Below, in pieces: positions 16,401 through 25,100 of a DNA stretch of 64,000 nucleotides; positions within the stretch are counted from its first letter, which is position 1, and every line of letters begins with the position of its first letter. The DNA comes from Paenibacillus kribbensis. Lineage in GTDB: Bacteria > Bacillota > Bacilli > Paenibacillales > Paenibacillaceae. The notes beneath the pieces are model-generated. The model did not search any database, was not told where the DNA came from, and saw only the letters and a list, made by a program, of their open reading frames with translations. The stretch covers positions 3,187,501 to 3,251,500 of the forward strand of contig NZ_CP020028.1 in assembly GCF_002240415.1 (NCBI RefSeq). Reading direction: 5' to 3'. The translations under genes and the position numbers were made by a program.

Positions 16401-16470
16401 AGCGGAAAATTCCACGCCGTTCCCGTGTGTACATCTGCTGCTGTATCAAATGAGAGGTTGAATGACTCAC
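13468..16470 (-). CDS. GAP1-type GTPase-associated membrane protein with Thr/Gly-rich C-terminal region
   Basis: 1000 residues. The N-terminal ~150 residues (QQQMYTRERRGIFRSTEGFDTVA; later FFTHNYVIP) resemble the GTPase-associated protein 1 N-terminal domain (GAP1-N2) as I remember it. A long helical middle part follows, with LPYAYRNRIGFLTYALEP near residue 210-235. One membrane helix is at about 762-785, preceded by a basic stretch (KTLRRFRKGG), so the last ~215 residues should be outside. That part contains a Thr/Gly/Ala-rich linker (about 885-955) and a small terminal domain. It starts at GTG, overlapping the GTPase stop by 4 nt (GTGA), so the two proteins are made together. Last gene of the operon; I infer it docks or regulates the GTPase at the membrane. 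Confidence 0.8.
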   Translation of the reverse strand: MSHSTSHLIQQQMYTRERRGIFRSTEGFDTVANSKGLDASFIKKVLHPLCVYDAPAALTARGEKQESVYPEAIHLVRTESGDVVLGRSIYKATDFTGLRSAFFTHNYVIPPGHGESPSDYKQWLNTSFVDAYDIEQGTELPELERLPGGSVFPSVDPSAVLTQLKLSEEVFKQLLYAVMMSATGRKKVYVALNVPAEEVASSAKLLLGVLYAALPYAYRNRIGFLTYALEPNSRKGIHLMFVEPFSIRPGDRNVDKDFVFDLSANSRILNVDAEQVRQPYFDWIVRTLLGGGTPDDFFKFAEQMLTGMEAGRNLTLASYHELITLYRIEQGERALYNERRVAVLRSLTDYLSSPDALSRKMQLNDLFLSFFDHEFDRVKDGYIPEAGLVDCFKDYYKVHARTSENRLVEYLIRSLNNAYTARNTEAVTYIYHTIEENPSLGKAYFTKVLGNPALTKMLFIPYMDSQMKRTTDVKGLLAVVHEWGSRYIEVSANADFQLLAESALMGRLRAERKPVETVAAIHQRLRQWDSSSTGGKLSPLEQSGLTERLQEASDRYLLTEVELKEISPDQLVQIPFFTRPDLVQWVGKLPAPLKGQAVRLIAAYDWFSTEDPEPSVLDGLEPGEIEKVQDWAYGWLPQQLTEGHFARLLPAFYRSDGPGEGILDFARLVSSVRKWAKDNDTMYRFIRWSEGQTEFATPRGGFEPAYRRALLLFFQKEGREGLHKKALWRQYFEPANPVFKNFYLTAKRETDTSLVKTLRRFRKGGIISGIVLIVIAGTLGGLKAAGVIGSGDSTAPAAAPKPVQQPVAEPTVPVKEEPTMIVTHIPNTKSTTKMVKLLFAFQTSAEQAAFKPEKLVLVGADQQEHSYENFTLAEQNDKAAIDKTGKGQSGDAKTGSTVGSTTPAGESAGSDSTTPGVGNGATANQATGSTTSGTTATTANQGVGSGDGANTDANAPTEYDLEKYPYRTLLTIWQRLELDDAGTVTVDGKEYPLVQVKSAD

Positions 16471-17732
16471 TGTGATTCTCTCCCCTCAATGTACTGCAAC
16501 TTATAGAGCAGCCAGATGAATGGCTCATCCACCCGGATCGGACTGACCAGCCCTTGCAGCTTTTGTTCGACCGGATTGCTACCCAGAGCGGAAACCGCGA
16601 AATAAGCCGTATCTGTAAAATACACATCCATCGTGCCCTTGAACGGCTTATCCACCTTCTCGATAAAGCGCCGGACTTCGCCATCAATGTTCGCGAACTC
16701 ATCCAGATCCATATACTTGCGGTGCTCCATCGGATTAAAAATGTTGCTGTTCGTCTTGATGTAGGTGCCTTCCTCATCTGCCAATGCAGTCAACATGTCA
16801 CTTTTGGTCAGGACGACTGCGGTCGGAATGTCCGTTTTTCCCTTATCCTGATATGCGATAAAATCACCGAACATCGTCAGTACGACATCACGCGGTTCAT
16901 CATATTGCGAAACCCATTCGCCCGGCTTGTCGCCAAGGTTGATCTTAATACGCTCCCGAATCGAGCGAATTTGCAGCGGATCGACCATAAACAGAATACC
17001 CGCCGAATTCTTAATATGCTGTCCATGCAGCCCCAGATAGTCCTGATCGACCATCCCCTCGCCGGCAACATCAAAAAATACCAGCGTCAGCGGCGGCTTT
17101 TCCTCATCTTTAAATACAAACTGGAAAATAAAAGGCTCCTGCATCTTTTCTTTTTGTGTGGATGTCAGCAGGTCGCCTCGCTCAAACAACGGTTCCTCAT
17201 ACATGCTGCGGAATTTACGGCTGATCTCTGCATTGAGCGGCATGCAAGCCGCATCAAAATGATCTGCCGTTACATGCTGCAGCGTGTGAATCAGGGAAGT
17301 CATATAAACTGATTTTCCTGCCTGCGAAGCCCCGATAATCGAAATGATATTGCTCGGCACCTTACCTGCAGTCACCGGCAGTTCGTTGTGGCAGTGCGGA
17401 CACAATCGGTGACGCGTCAGCTCACCATAACGATCCGTCAGACCTGTCAGTACATGATCCGAATATAATCTGTGCTCTTCCGGAACATCGTGGGGATGAA
17501 GAATCGCCTCCATATCATGCACGCTATCCAAACCAAAGCGTTCCCGATATTTGTTCAACAGCTCATCTTCACCCAAAGCGTAATCCTCGTCATCTTCGCG
17601 GTGGTGGGAAGCACGGAATACCACTTCTTCCGGGGAAAATTTACTAAAGCAATACGGGCACACAATATCATAAAATAATGGCCTTGGCGCTGCCTGCGGC
17701 TTTCTTCTGAATAAATTGCTAAGAAAACTCAT
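16467..17732 (-). CDS. Zinc-ribbon P-loop GTPase (TRAFAC, DO-GTPase-like)
   Basis: 421 residues. A zinc ribbon is made by CPYC (25-28) and CPHC (111-114), split by a 80-residue acidic insert. The GTPase part has P-loop GASQAGKS (134-141), G3 DVAGEG (221-226) and G4 TKSD (309-312). The DxAGEG and TKSD motifs and the neighbouring GAP1 gene fit the double-GTPase-associated (DO-GTPase) families of predicted conflict or signalling systems. No membrane helix; likely cytoplasmic and tethered through its partner. AAAGGAGG lies 9 nt before the ATG. It is 16 bp after the small beta-rich gene and overlaps the GAP1 gene. Confidence 0.85.
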   Translation of the reverse strand: MSFLSNLFRRKPQAAPRPLFYDIVCPYCFSKFSPEEVVFRASHHREDDEDYALGEDELLNKYRERFGLDSVHDMEAILHPHDVPEEHRLYSDHVLTGLTDRYGELTRHRLCPHCHNELPVTAGKVPSNIISIIGASQAGKSVYMTSLIHTLQHVTADHFDAACMPLNAEISRKFRSMYEEPLFERGDLLTSTQKEKMQEPFIFQFVFKDEEKPPLTLVFFDVAGEGMVDQDYLGLHGQHIKNSAGILFMVDPLQIRSIRERIKINLGDKPGEWVSQYDEPRDVVLTMFGDFIAYQDKGKTDIPTAVVLTKSDMLTALADEEGTYIKTNSNIFNPMEHRKYMDLDEFANIDGEVRRFIEKVDKPFKGTMDVYFTDTAYFAVSALGSNPVEQKLQGLVSPIRVDEPFIWLLYKLQYIEGRESQ

Positions 17733-17748
17733 GGGTTGCGGCCTCCTT

Positions 17749-18402
17749 TCATTCAGGAACTAATTCATATATCGTGCCATATTTCTGACCGTCCGTAAAA
17801 AATAACCGCACATATTCATCTCCGCCCACTTCAATTGTGGGCAACACATTCCGTCCCGCGGCAAAGGGTGCCGTGAACGGGTACAAGGTTCCATCCTCAC
17901 GGTCGGCCGGGTAACCTCCACGTTTCTTCACGTAGCAAAGTGCCTCCTGCGGAACAGGAACCTCAGCTCTCACCTGAATCTGAACTGTTTTGCGGCTGCG
18001 AAACCAGCCTTTTTTATGTTGAACTGCATATCTGATTTTAGCTCTACCTGTACTCAGCTCCAGTTGGTTGGCTCGGTCTTGTTGACAAATCACAAGAGTG
18101 TCGCCATCCTCACGCACAGCCGGATACACGGTATAGCGCACGCGTCCAAACCCTTCAATCCGGTCACGGTAGCTGCCTGCTGCCTTATATTCCTCACGCG
18201 TAAATAGCTTTAGGCTTGAAAAAGGCGGTAAACCTCTACCCTCATTCTGCTCTCCGGCACTCGGATCAGATGATTCCTTCGCAATATATACCACGGCCGC
18301 GCCTTCAGGCCACTGCCAGCGAAGCACAACCCGGTTGTCGTCGATTTTATAGCTCAGCTCCGAAATGACAGGATCACCGGGCTGTGCATCCCTATACTGC
18401 AT
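17749..18402 (-). CDS. Small beta-rich protein of the GTPase/tubulin/vWA operon
   Basis: 217 residues, no signal peptide or membrane helix. The sequence alternates polar and hydrophobic residues in a way that suggests two beta-sandwich domains. The first resembles a fibronectin-III-like strand order (LSYKIDDNRVVLRWQWPEGAAVVYIAK, then RDRIEGFGRVRYTVYPAV). The second contains IRYAVQHKKGWFRSRKTVQIQV. I do not recognise a named family. GGGGG lies 9 nt before the ATG. Its place between the membrane vWA gene and the GTPase suggests an adaptor in the complex; this is inference from context only. Confidence 0.75.
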   Translation of the reverse strand: MQYRDAQPGDPVISELSYKIDDNRVVLRWQWPEGAAVVYIAKESSDPSAGEQNEGRGLPPFSSLKLFTREEYKAAGSYRDRIEGFGRVRYTVYPAVREDGDTLVICQQDRANQLELSTGRAKIRYAVQHKKGWFRSRKTVQIQVRAEVPVPQEALCYVKKRGGYPADREDGTLYPFTAPFAAGRNVLPTIEVGGDEYVRLFFTDGQKYGTIYELVPE

Positions 18403-18419
18403 AAATTTCAGCCCCCGTT

Positions 18420-19709
18420 CTAAAATCCACTGCTGCGTCGATTGCGCTGCGGGCCTTCCGGTGCACCCCTTCGTCGACCTGACGGCCCACCCGGGCTTCC
18501 TCCACCAGAAGAACGACGCGTATTTTCCCCAATCGGAAGAACAAGCGAAAAGACAGCAATGAGCGCCGCCAGTACGAGCGCTGCCACCAAACGAATCATC
18601 AGATCACCGATCGACGAGCCCGACAGCCCCTTTTCCAAAATGAAACCGGCAAGCAATCCGGCAGGGACTCCGCCAATCGCAAAATTCCGTGCCAGAAAGC
18701 GATTATCGAACATCAGTCCAAGAGCCAATCCCAGCAGTGCTCCGATAATGACCAGAGCCGTTACGCGATAAATGGCAAAATACAGACTGTCCGCATATTC
18801 ACCTGTCCGCTCCGTTACTAGTGTACGATCACCAATTTTATCATAAATTTTACCAAACGCTTGAGCAAGACCCTGAGCGTTGGCTACATTCGAATAAGTT
18901 CCACCTGTCAGACTGGCGATATTTTGCAATAATGCTATCCCTTTCGATTCAGCCAGCTTGAGTCCGATGGTATTAATCGGAATCTGGCGGGCGATAAAAG
19001 GAGCTAATGCTGTCTGGGTATCCAGCTCGCTAAAGCCGTCAGACAGCATAATAACGAGCGAACCTTTATTGGCATTGCCCTGGTTTTCAATCTCCTTGAT
19101 CGTCTCGTCCAATGCAAGTCTAATTTCTGTGCTGGCGGACTTTATGGTATGCATACTATCAATTTTGGCATAAACCGCCTGCTTCTCTGCCTCCGTCCCA
19201 ATTGGAGTAAACGGCTGAACCAATTGCGCAGTAGATTCAAAGGAAACAATGGCTACCCGTTTGTCTCCATCCATTTGTCCAATCAGGCTCTTGGCAGCCG
19301 ACAGCCGTTCATTACCAGGATCTGTATCCTGCATACTCCCGGAATTATCAATCACAAGCACAAGGTCCTGGACACTTTTGCGACCTTCCGGGTTTACCTG
19401 ATAGCCCAGCTCCAGCAGCAGGCCTGCCACGAACAGCATCACCAGTGTAGCAGGCACCAGCAGCTTCCAGGACAGTCCTGAGTAGCGTTGTCGCCACGAA
19501 TGGCCGTTTAATTGTGGTGAAATCCATTCGCCGATAAGACATCCCAGACCAATGCATAGCGCCAAGATGCCAAAATACAGCCCAATCACAATAATATGCG
19601 GCCAGTGTCCTATCCATTTGTGAAGAATAATCTCTCCTACAATGAAGCCCACTACAGCGCCCAGCAAGCCGAACAGCAGCAGGAGAACATTAAATTTACG
19701 CTGCTTCAT
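18420..19709 (-). CDS. Membrane-anchored vWA-domain protein
   Basis: 429 residues: three hydrophobic helices in the first 105 residues, a von Willebrand A domain from about 112 to 300 with an intact MIDAS (DNSGS at 121-125, then conserved T in SASTEI and D in LSDGFSE), then three more helices (about 315-395) and an Arg/Gly/Ser-rich tail of ~36 residues. The MIDAS binds Mg(II)/Mn(II) and partner proteins. With three helices before the domain, its side of the membrane is ambiguous; the positive-inside rule applied to KQRK at the N-terminus and the basic C-tail favours a vWA domain outside. GGAAGG lies upstream of the ATG. It is 46 bp downstream of the 788-residue protein gene. Confidence 0.85.
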   Translation of the reverse strand: MKQRKFNVLLLLFGLLGAVVGFIVGEIILHKWIGHWPHIIVIGLYFGILALCIGLGCLIGEWISPQLNGHSWRQRYSGLSWKLLVPATLVMLFVAGLLLELGYQVNPEGRKSVQDLVLVIDNSGSMQDTDPGNERLSAAKSLIGQMDGDKRVAIVSFESTAQLVQPFTPIGTEAEKQAVYAKIDSMHTIKSASTEIRLALDETIKEIENQGNANKGSLVIMLSDGFSELDTQTALAPFIARQIPINTIGLKLAESKGIALLQNIASLTGGTYSNVANAQGLAQAFGKIYDKIGDRTLVTERTGEYADSLYFAIYRVTALVIIGALLGLALGLMFDNRFLARNFAIGGVPAGLLAGFILEKGLSGSSIGDLMIRLVAALVLAALIAVFSLVLPIGENTRRSSGGGSPGGPSGRRRGAPEGPQRNRRSSGF

Positions 19710-19755
19710 AAGAATCGTTGCTTCCTTCCATCATTAAAGTAGGATTAACAAGTGG

Positions 19756-22122
19756 CTACCGCAATTCCGGCAACCGATCCGCGGCGATTCCGTGAAACTC
19801 AAAACCGTTCGCGGTATATGTCTCATAATACGTCTTGCCGTTGCGATACACCATCAGATCCTCCAGATGGAAGCCGCCCATCAAATGCAGCTTTTCCACC
19901 CCGCTGCTGCGACGTTCATGCACAAACCCCAGCTTGTAAATACGCGAGGTAATGTCCACATCCATCGCATAAGGAAGAAATTCGCCTTCATAGTCGCCAA
20001 AGAAATACTTTTCTTCATACCGATGCTCATGGGTATAATCCAGCAAGCGCACGTTAATTCCGCCATGCTCCTCTAATGTTTGGTACAGCTTTTTAAACAG
20101 CTCATCCTTTGGAACGACCAGCCGATTTTCATATGCAGCGGCTACATTGGCACGCCGTAGCAACTCCTCTTCGAATGTCTGATTAAACGGCTGTGAGCTG
20201 AGAATCATGGTACGGCAGGTCTGTGTAAGTCGATCCACCAGTAGGGACAGACCTCCGTCCAGCAATCCGGACACAGGCCCCATATGACGGGTATCAAAGA
20301 ATACAGATTTCCCCCGTTTGGTTTCCAGCTCGTGCATGACATCCTCTGTTACCCGCTCGTAATACTCGAACAGGTTTTGACCCGTGTAGCTGTCAGCCTG
20401 GCGAATACTGTCCGCTGCGGCTTGATGCAGTTCACGCTCCAGGCTGGCAAGCTGTACCGTAATATGCTTTGCCTGTGCATGCCATTTTTCAAGCGCCAGC
20501 TCATAGTGGCGCAATAGCTCCAAATCCGCTTGAATCCGCAGCATATGCAGCTTATGCCCGTAGACTGTCTCCGTCAGATACCGGATCAGGCTGCGCACAT
20601 TATGCTTATCCATGAGCGGCAGCCGTTGAAAGGGCTGATCCTCCACTCGGCCGCTATAGAGGGTATCCAGCTCAGCAGCACTAACCTGCAAATCATTGGA
20701 CGTATCACGAATCATTCCCCGAATAGCCGTAAGCACATTTCCCGGTTTATTTTCATCTGTCCAGTCTGCCAGCTCGAATAGGCCGATTTCGGGATGCTCC
20801 TTGGCAGCTGTGTTCACAGCTGTCTGCAAACGTAATTCCGCCTGAAAATCGCCCAGCCGTTTGTGTACGATCCGTTCACAGTTATCGCGGAAAAAGGTTT
20901 CGCAGCCTTGACCAAACAAGGCTTCCTCTGCCTCACGTAATGACATCCGCTTCAACGAGCCATAACTGGCTCCACTCGTCATCAGCGCACCCATGTCTGT
21001 AATCGCATCATTCCCAGGCACAAGATCATTTCGCGTACGCCCGCGCTCGGCAGCATCCAAGCCAAAATAAGTCAGCTTATCGCGTACGTCCCATTCCCTC
21101 TCCGTTCTCATACGTGTCAGCAGCTTCACATAAAAGTGATACAGTACCGTAAGCGCGATCGACTGGTTGGGGCGCTTGACCCGGGAAAATCCGGCCGACA
21201 CATAGCCCTGCCGCCCGGATTCCGTCATAATATTGTTCTTAAACGATGTATTGTTGTAGCCCCCATCCTGTGACCGATAGGAATCTCCTGCCTGATAACG
21301 GTTTTTGAGGAGCTGAATGTGACAAATGATGTCGCAGCTCTCGCGCAGGCTATTAGGCACCGTTATGCCGCGCTCGTTCTTGTCGGACAGCACATAAACA
21401 AGATCAAACAACGGCGATGGAGCATGGAATACCGGGATGGTCAATTTGTCCTCGGTCATATGGAGCGGCGCCGTAAACGTATACTCCGGGCTCTGGATAT
21501 AGTCCAGTTCCCGCATAAAAGCAACGGACGTTGCACTACGGTAGCCGAATTGGGCAGCCTGATCGCCTTCACTCACCAGCACATACAAATCCATCTGTAC
21601 GGACTTGAAGGACTGCGCAAAAATATATTCCGCCAACAGCGTAATCTCGGGAACCAATACATTCATCGGATCATCGGCTGTCGTCAAGATCGACAAATGG
21701 ACACGCTCGAACGAGGAATACAACCGGCCGTAATCCGCCAAGTGCCCACTTGCACGGCGCAATGCGGTGTTAAGTTCAATCAACTGCGATTCATGTGTAT
21801 AAAAAGCCTGATGCAAATCACGGCGTATCGTTTGGTGGCTGCTATCCTCCGGTACGGCTACCGTATGCAGGATAGTATCTACAGAACGGTTTACACCCGT
21901 CTGCTCATCCTGTGAGCGAATCTGAATATAGGTTACCCCTGTGCTGTTATCCCACTTGGTCCGGTTGATATCTGCAATGGTGTTTATCACCGATCCCATA
22001 CCGTCACCGATAAAAAGAAACACGGACGGGAAATGGATGCTGCTGCGTCCATCCCCGCTTCCGATTAATTGGTCCTCTGCGGCTGCATAGTCAGCCGCAT
22101 AACGCAACAGCTGCTCTCTCAT
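19756..22122 (-). CDS. Large cytoplasmic protein, possible degenerate tubulin-like partner
   Basis: 788 residues without signal or membrane helix. The N-terminus reads as a Rossmann-like strand-loop-helix (VFLFIGDGMGSVINTIADIN, residues 34-53) that parallels the T1 loop of the neighbouring tubulin-like protein, followed by strand YIQIRS (65-70) and strand LYVLVSEGDQAAQFGY (179-194) where an intact protein would carry the Gly-rich T4 loop. No GGTGSG motif is present. The C-terminal half is helical. I infer a non-hydrolysing paralogue or partner of the tubulin-like protein, but this needs structure comparison. It starts 3 bp after the tubulin stop, without a strong ribosome site, so translation is probably coupled. 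Confidence 0.65.
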   Translation of the reverse strand: MREQLLRYAADYAAAEDQLIGSGDGRSSIHFPSVFLFIGDGMGSVINTIADINRTKWDNSTGVTYIQIRSQDEQTGVNRSVDTILHTVAVPEDSSHQTIRRDLHQAFYTHESQLIELNTALRRASGHLADYGRLYSSFERVHLSILTTADDPMNVLVPEITLLAEYIFAQSFKSVQMDLYVLVSEGDQAAQFGYRSATSVAFMRELDYIQSPEYTFTAPLHMTEDKLTIPVFHAPSPLFDLVYVLSDKNERGITVPNSLRESCDIICHIQLLKNRYQAGDSYRSQDGGYNNTSFKNNIMTESGRQGYVSAGFSRVKRPNQSIALTVLYHFYVKLLTRMRTEREWDVRDKLTYFGLDAAERGRTRNDLVPGNDAITDMGALMTSGASYGSLKRMSLREAEEALFGQGCETFFRDNCERIVHKRLGDFQAELRLQTAVNTAAKEHPEIGLFELADWTDENKPGNVLTAIRGMIRDTSNDLQVSAAELDTLYSGRVEDQPFQRLPLMDKHNVRSLIRYLTETVYGHKLHMLRIQADLELLRHYELALEKWHAQAKHITVQLASLERELHQAAADSIRQADSYTGQNLFEYYERVTEDVMHELETKRGKSVFFDTRHMGPVSGLLDGGLSLLVDRLTQTCRTMILSSQPFNQTFEEELLRRANVAAAYENRLVVPKDELFKKLYQTLEEHGGINVRLLDYTHEHRYEEKYFFGDYEGEFLPYAMDVDITSRIYKLGFVHERRSSGVEKLHLMGGFHLEDLMVYRNGKTYYETYTANGFEFHGIAADRLPELR

Positions 22123-22125
22123 ACT

Positions 22126-25100
22126 TTACTTCAACTTTCTGCGAATGTCGTTTAATTTACCGGCCATTTGAGCATAAAACGCATAAAGCTCAGCTCCATT
22201 AGCCAGCTCCACCTTTTCATACTCCAATTGATTACGGGCTTCTGTAAAGGTCGCAGCGAGTCCATCCAGCTTTGTCAGCAATGGTGTAATATCCTCCGAC
22301 GAAGTCAACACAGCATCACGGCGATCCGCTTTACGCATCAGGGCTGCAAGTTTCTTCTCTTCCAGACCACGGAAGTTTGTAAACACTTCAAACTCCACAT
22401 AATTACGACTCTTCATAACGTTGGCGAACGGCTCCCAAGCCTCTTCCTCTTCGTCACGATCATAGACGTACAAAGCGCCTTTCTTCGAAATCGTGTCGGT
22501 ATAGAGGACCTGGATGAATTGATCCAGCCATTTTTCCTCATCCTGATATTTGCCCAGCAAAGCCTCCAATTCCGCAGCCTTTGCTTCGATTTCAGTATAT
22601 TTCGCCAGTTCTTCACGAACCACCTGCGTAAGCTCCGGTGAACGGATCAGGTTTTCCTTGGCCATGTCTTCATTGATGCTGCCAAAGATGTCTTTGCTTC
22701 CCGTCTGATCCAATCCTTCAGCCAGTAGACGTTTCAGCTCAGACCATGCTCTCTTCACCTCACCCAGATTTGGCTTGGATTCCTGCAAACGCATATCGTA
22801 GCCTGCCAACAGCGCATTCAGATCCAGCGCACGTGAACGCAGCACGGTAAAGCGGCTGCTCGTATTCTGATCGACATCCTTCTCACGGATAACACCAAGT
22901 GACTTCGCATGGTCGAAGTCATTTCGGATACGGGCATTGTAAGCCTGCACACGCGGATTGACATAGGTTTCGCCCCATGATTTTTCAGGAATTGGCGAAG
23001 GCAGATTGGTCCAGTTATTCTGACCTGTCTGTACCAAATGGCGGCCAATACCTTCGCGGTCAAGAATCGTTTTTTCATAGCTTTCTTCATACACTTTGAG
23101 TGGCGTATATACAAACAGCGGGACGCCATTGCGCGTATTGAGCCAGAAAATACGGTTACGGACTTCACTCTCTTTAATCGTAAAGTGCGATTTGCCAATC
23201 GCATTATTTTGATAATTGCGAACACCCTTCAAAATGTTAGGTGACTGCACAGGTACCGATACAAATCCCCATGACGGGAAGTACAAATTACCAGAGCTGT
23301 TGCTCAGATGGAAGACAGGTACAGCCTCCTCATCCAGCTTGCTCGCAATGTAGCGCTCCACGAATTTTTCAATTGCTTCATCCTGCCCGTATTTCATGAC
23401 CAGGAAATCCTCCATGGAACGGGTAATGAGATCACCGAACTTTTCGGTCAAGAAATTGGAGATGGAGCTGATGATGTCCATATCCTGATCTTTCACCCAT
23501 TGATCTGAATTTTCCAGCAATTCCTGGGCAAAATCACGAATCAAATCATCACCGTTACGCTTATCCAGCAGCTTGGTCACGACTTCGGAAATATCCGGGA
23601 CGCTTACCAGATTCCAATAGTACGTTTTGTTGCCTTTATGATCGGACTGTTCCTCGCCATTGATCAGCAAATCGCCATTCTTTTCGAAAATGGCACTCAG
23701 TGCGTTCAAAATTTCAGTAAATACATTATAAATGCGGTTGTTTTCCTTATTTAGCAAGTCATACAGGTCTTCATAAAATTCAATAAGCTGCTCTGTACGC
23801 TCCACATCGGCCCGAAGCCAATATTCATTGATTTTTGCTTCAATATATGCATTTTTCTTTTTATCCTTGGACACAAACGCGCTCTTGGCATCGCCCAGCT
23901 TCTCATTCGCCTGCTCCCGCGCCCATTCAATATCCGTAGGAATACGGTGCAGGGATTCTCTCAACACCTCAATATAAGAAAGCAGCATTTTCAGCAAGCT
24001 GAATCCTTTTTCCGTATAAATCATACGGGATACATAGAACGGTCCTTGCTCGGGATGCAGGAACATCCGGCGGATCTGATCTGTAAACTGCCCCGTAATC
24101 TCGCCTGGAAGCTGTTTCTTTGCTTTGATATATTCTTCACGGGCACGTGTCAGGAACGTCTGCTCCAGCTCAGTGTCCATATTGACAACTTGCATTTTCA
24201 CAACATTGCTATAGCTGAGTCGTTCACTATTTTCAAATCCCGGCAGTGGCTCTGGTACACGTGATTCAAAGTTTTTGATCATGCTGTCCAGATCCACGCC
24301 GAGCTTGCGGGCAAACTTCTCTACGTCCTCCTGATTCGGCGCCTGCTCGAACATTTTGGACATTTTACCAAACATCCGGTAAGCCAGATACGTGGTCATT
24401 TCCTCCATCGGCAGCACTGCCGAGGAAGCCCCGATAATATTGTAATCGTAGTTTGCCGGGTAGGTCTTATTCATTTGTGCAATGTTCGTACGAATGTTGC
24501 TGATATAGTCATGGATGGCGAACTCTTCGCCCGACTGTTTTTCCTCACTCGCCATAAAGTTGGTGATGTTCTCGGCGGTGACATTCATGCAATAATCATA
24601 AGCATTTTCCAGCAGCTTGCCTTCCGTATTCGTGGCCGAAATAAGGTGACACAGATTAAACGGCGGCAACGGCGAGTTTACGGTCAAAATGTTACCGTAC
24701 TGCTGCTTAAAGCGTTCACCGCGACTATCCACATTCATCCAGTAGTCCAGCTCTTTTAGTGCGGCATAGCCGTTCTTTTTTATATATTCACGTGTATGCT
24801 CGCTCAGGCTCTTGTTGGCCAGGTTAATATCCGGTGTAAACAGATAACCTAATGTATTCACACGGTCTACACCTGCGGAGCCGTAGTCACGTTCAATAAT
24901 TCCCCGGACGATATAGGAGATATCGAGGAAGGTGCCGCTTCCTGTACCGCCGGACAAACCGGACAGCAGGAACACCATCAGCTTCTTGTTGGTGCCTTCC
25001 GACAGGGTTTTGATTTTTTTGTCAATGCTTTGTACGACCTGATTGATTTTGGTGAACAGCAGCAGGCGTCCAGCCTGACGTACCCCTGCGGCTCCGTTCA

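Noticed and set aside
16554..17312. 252-codon plus-strand frame opposite the GTPase gene
   Set aside because: Shadow of the GTPase, which shows complete G motifs and a strong ribosome site.
21319..21915. 198-codon plus-strand frame opposite the 788-residue protein gene
   Set aside because: It mirrors a strongly supported minus-strand gene, has no ribosome site and no recognisable product; long antisense frames are expected here from codon bias.
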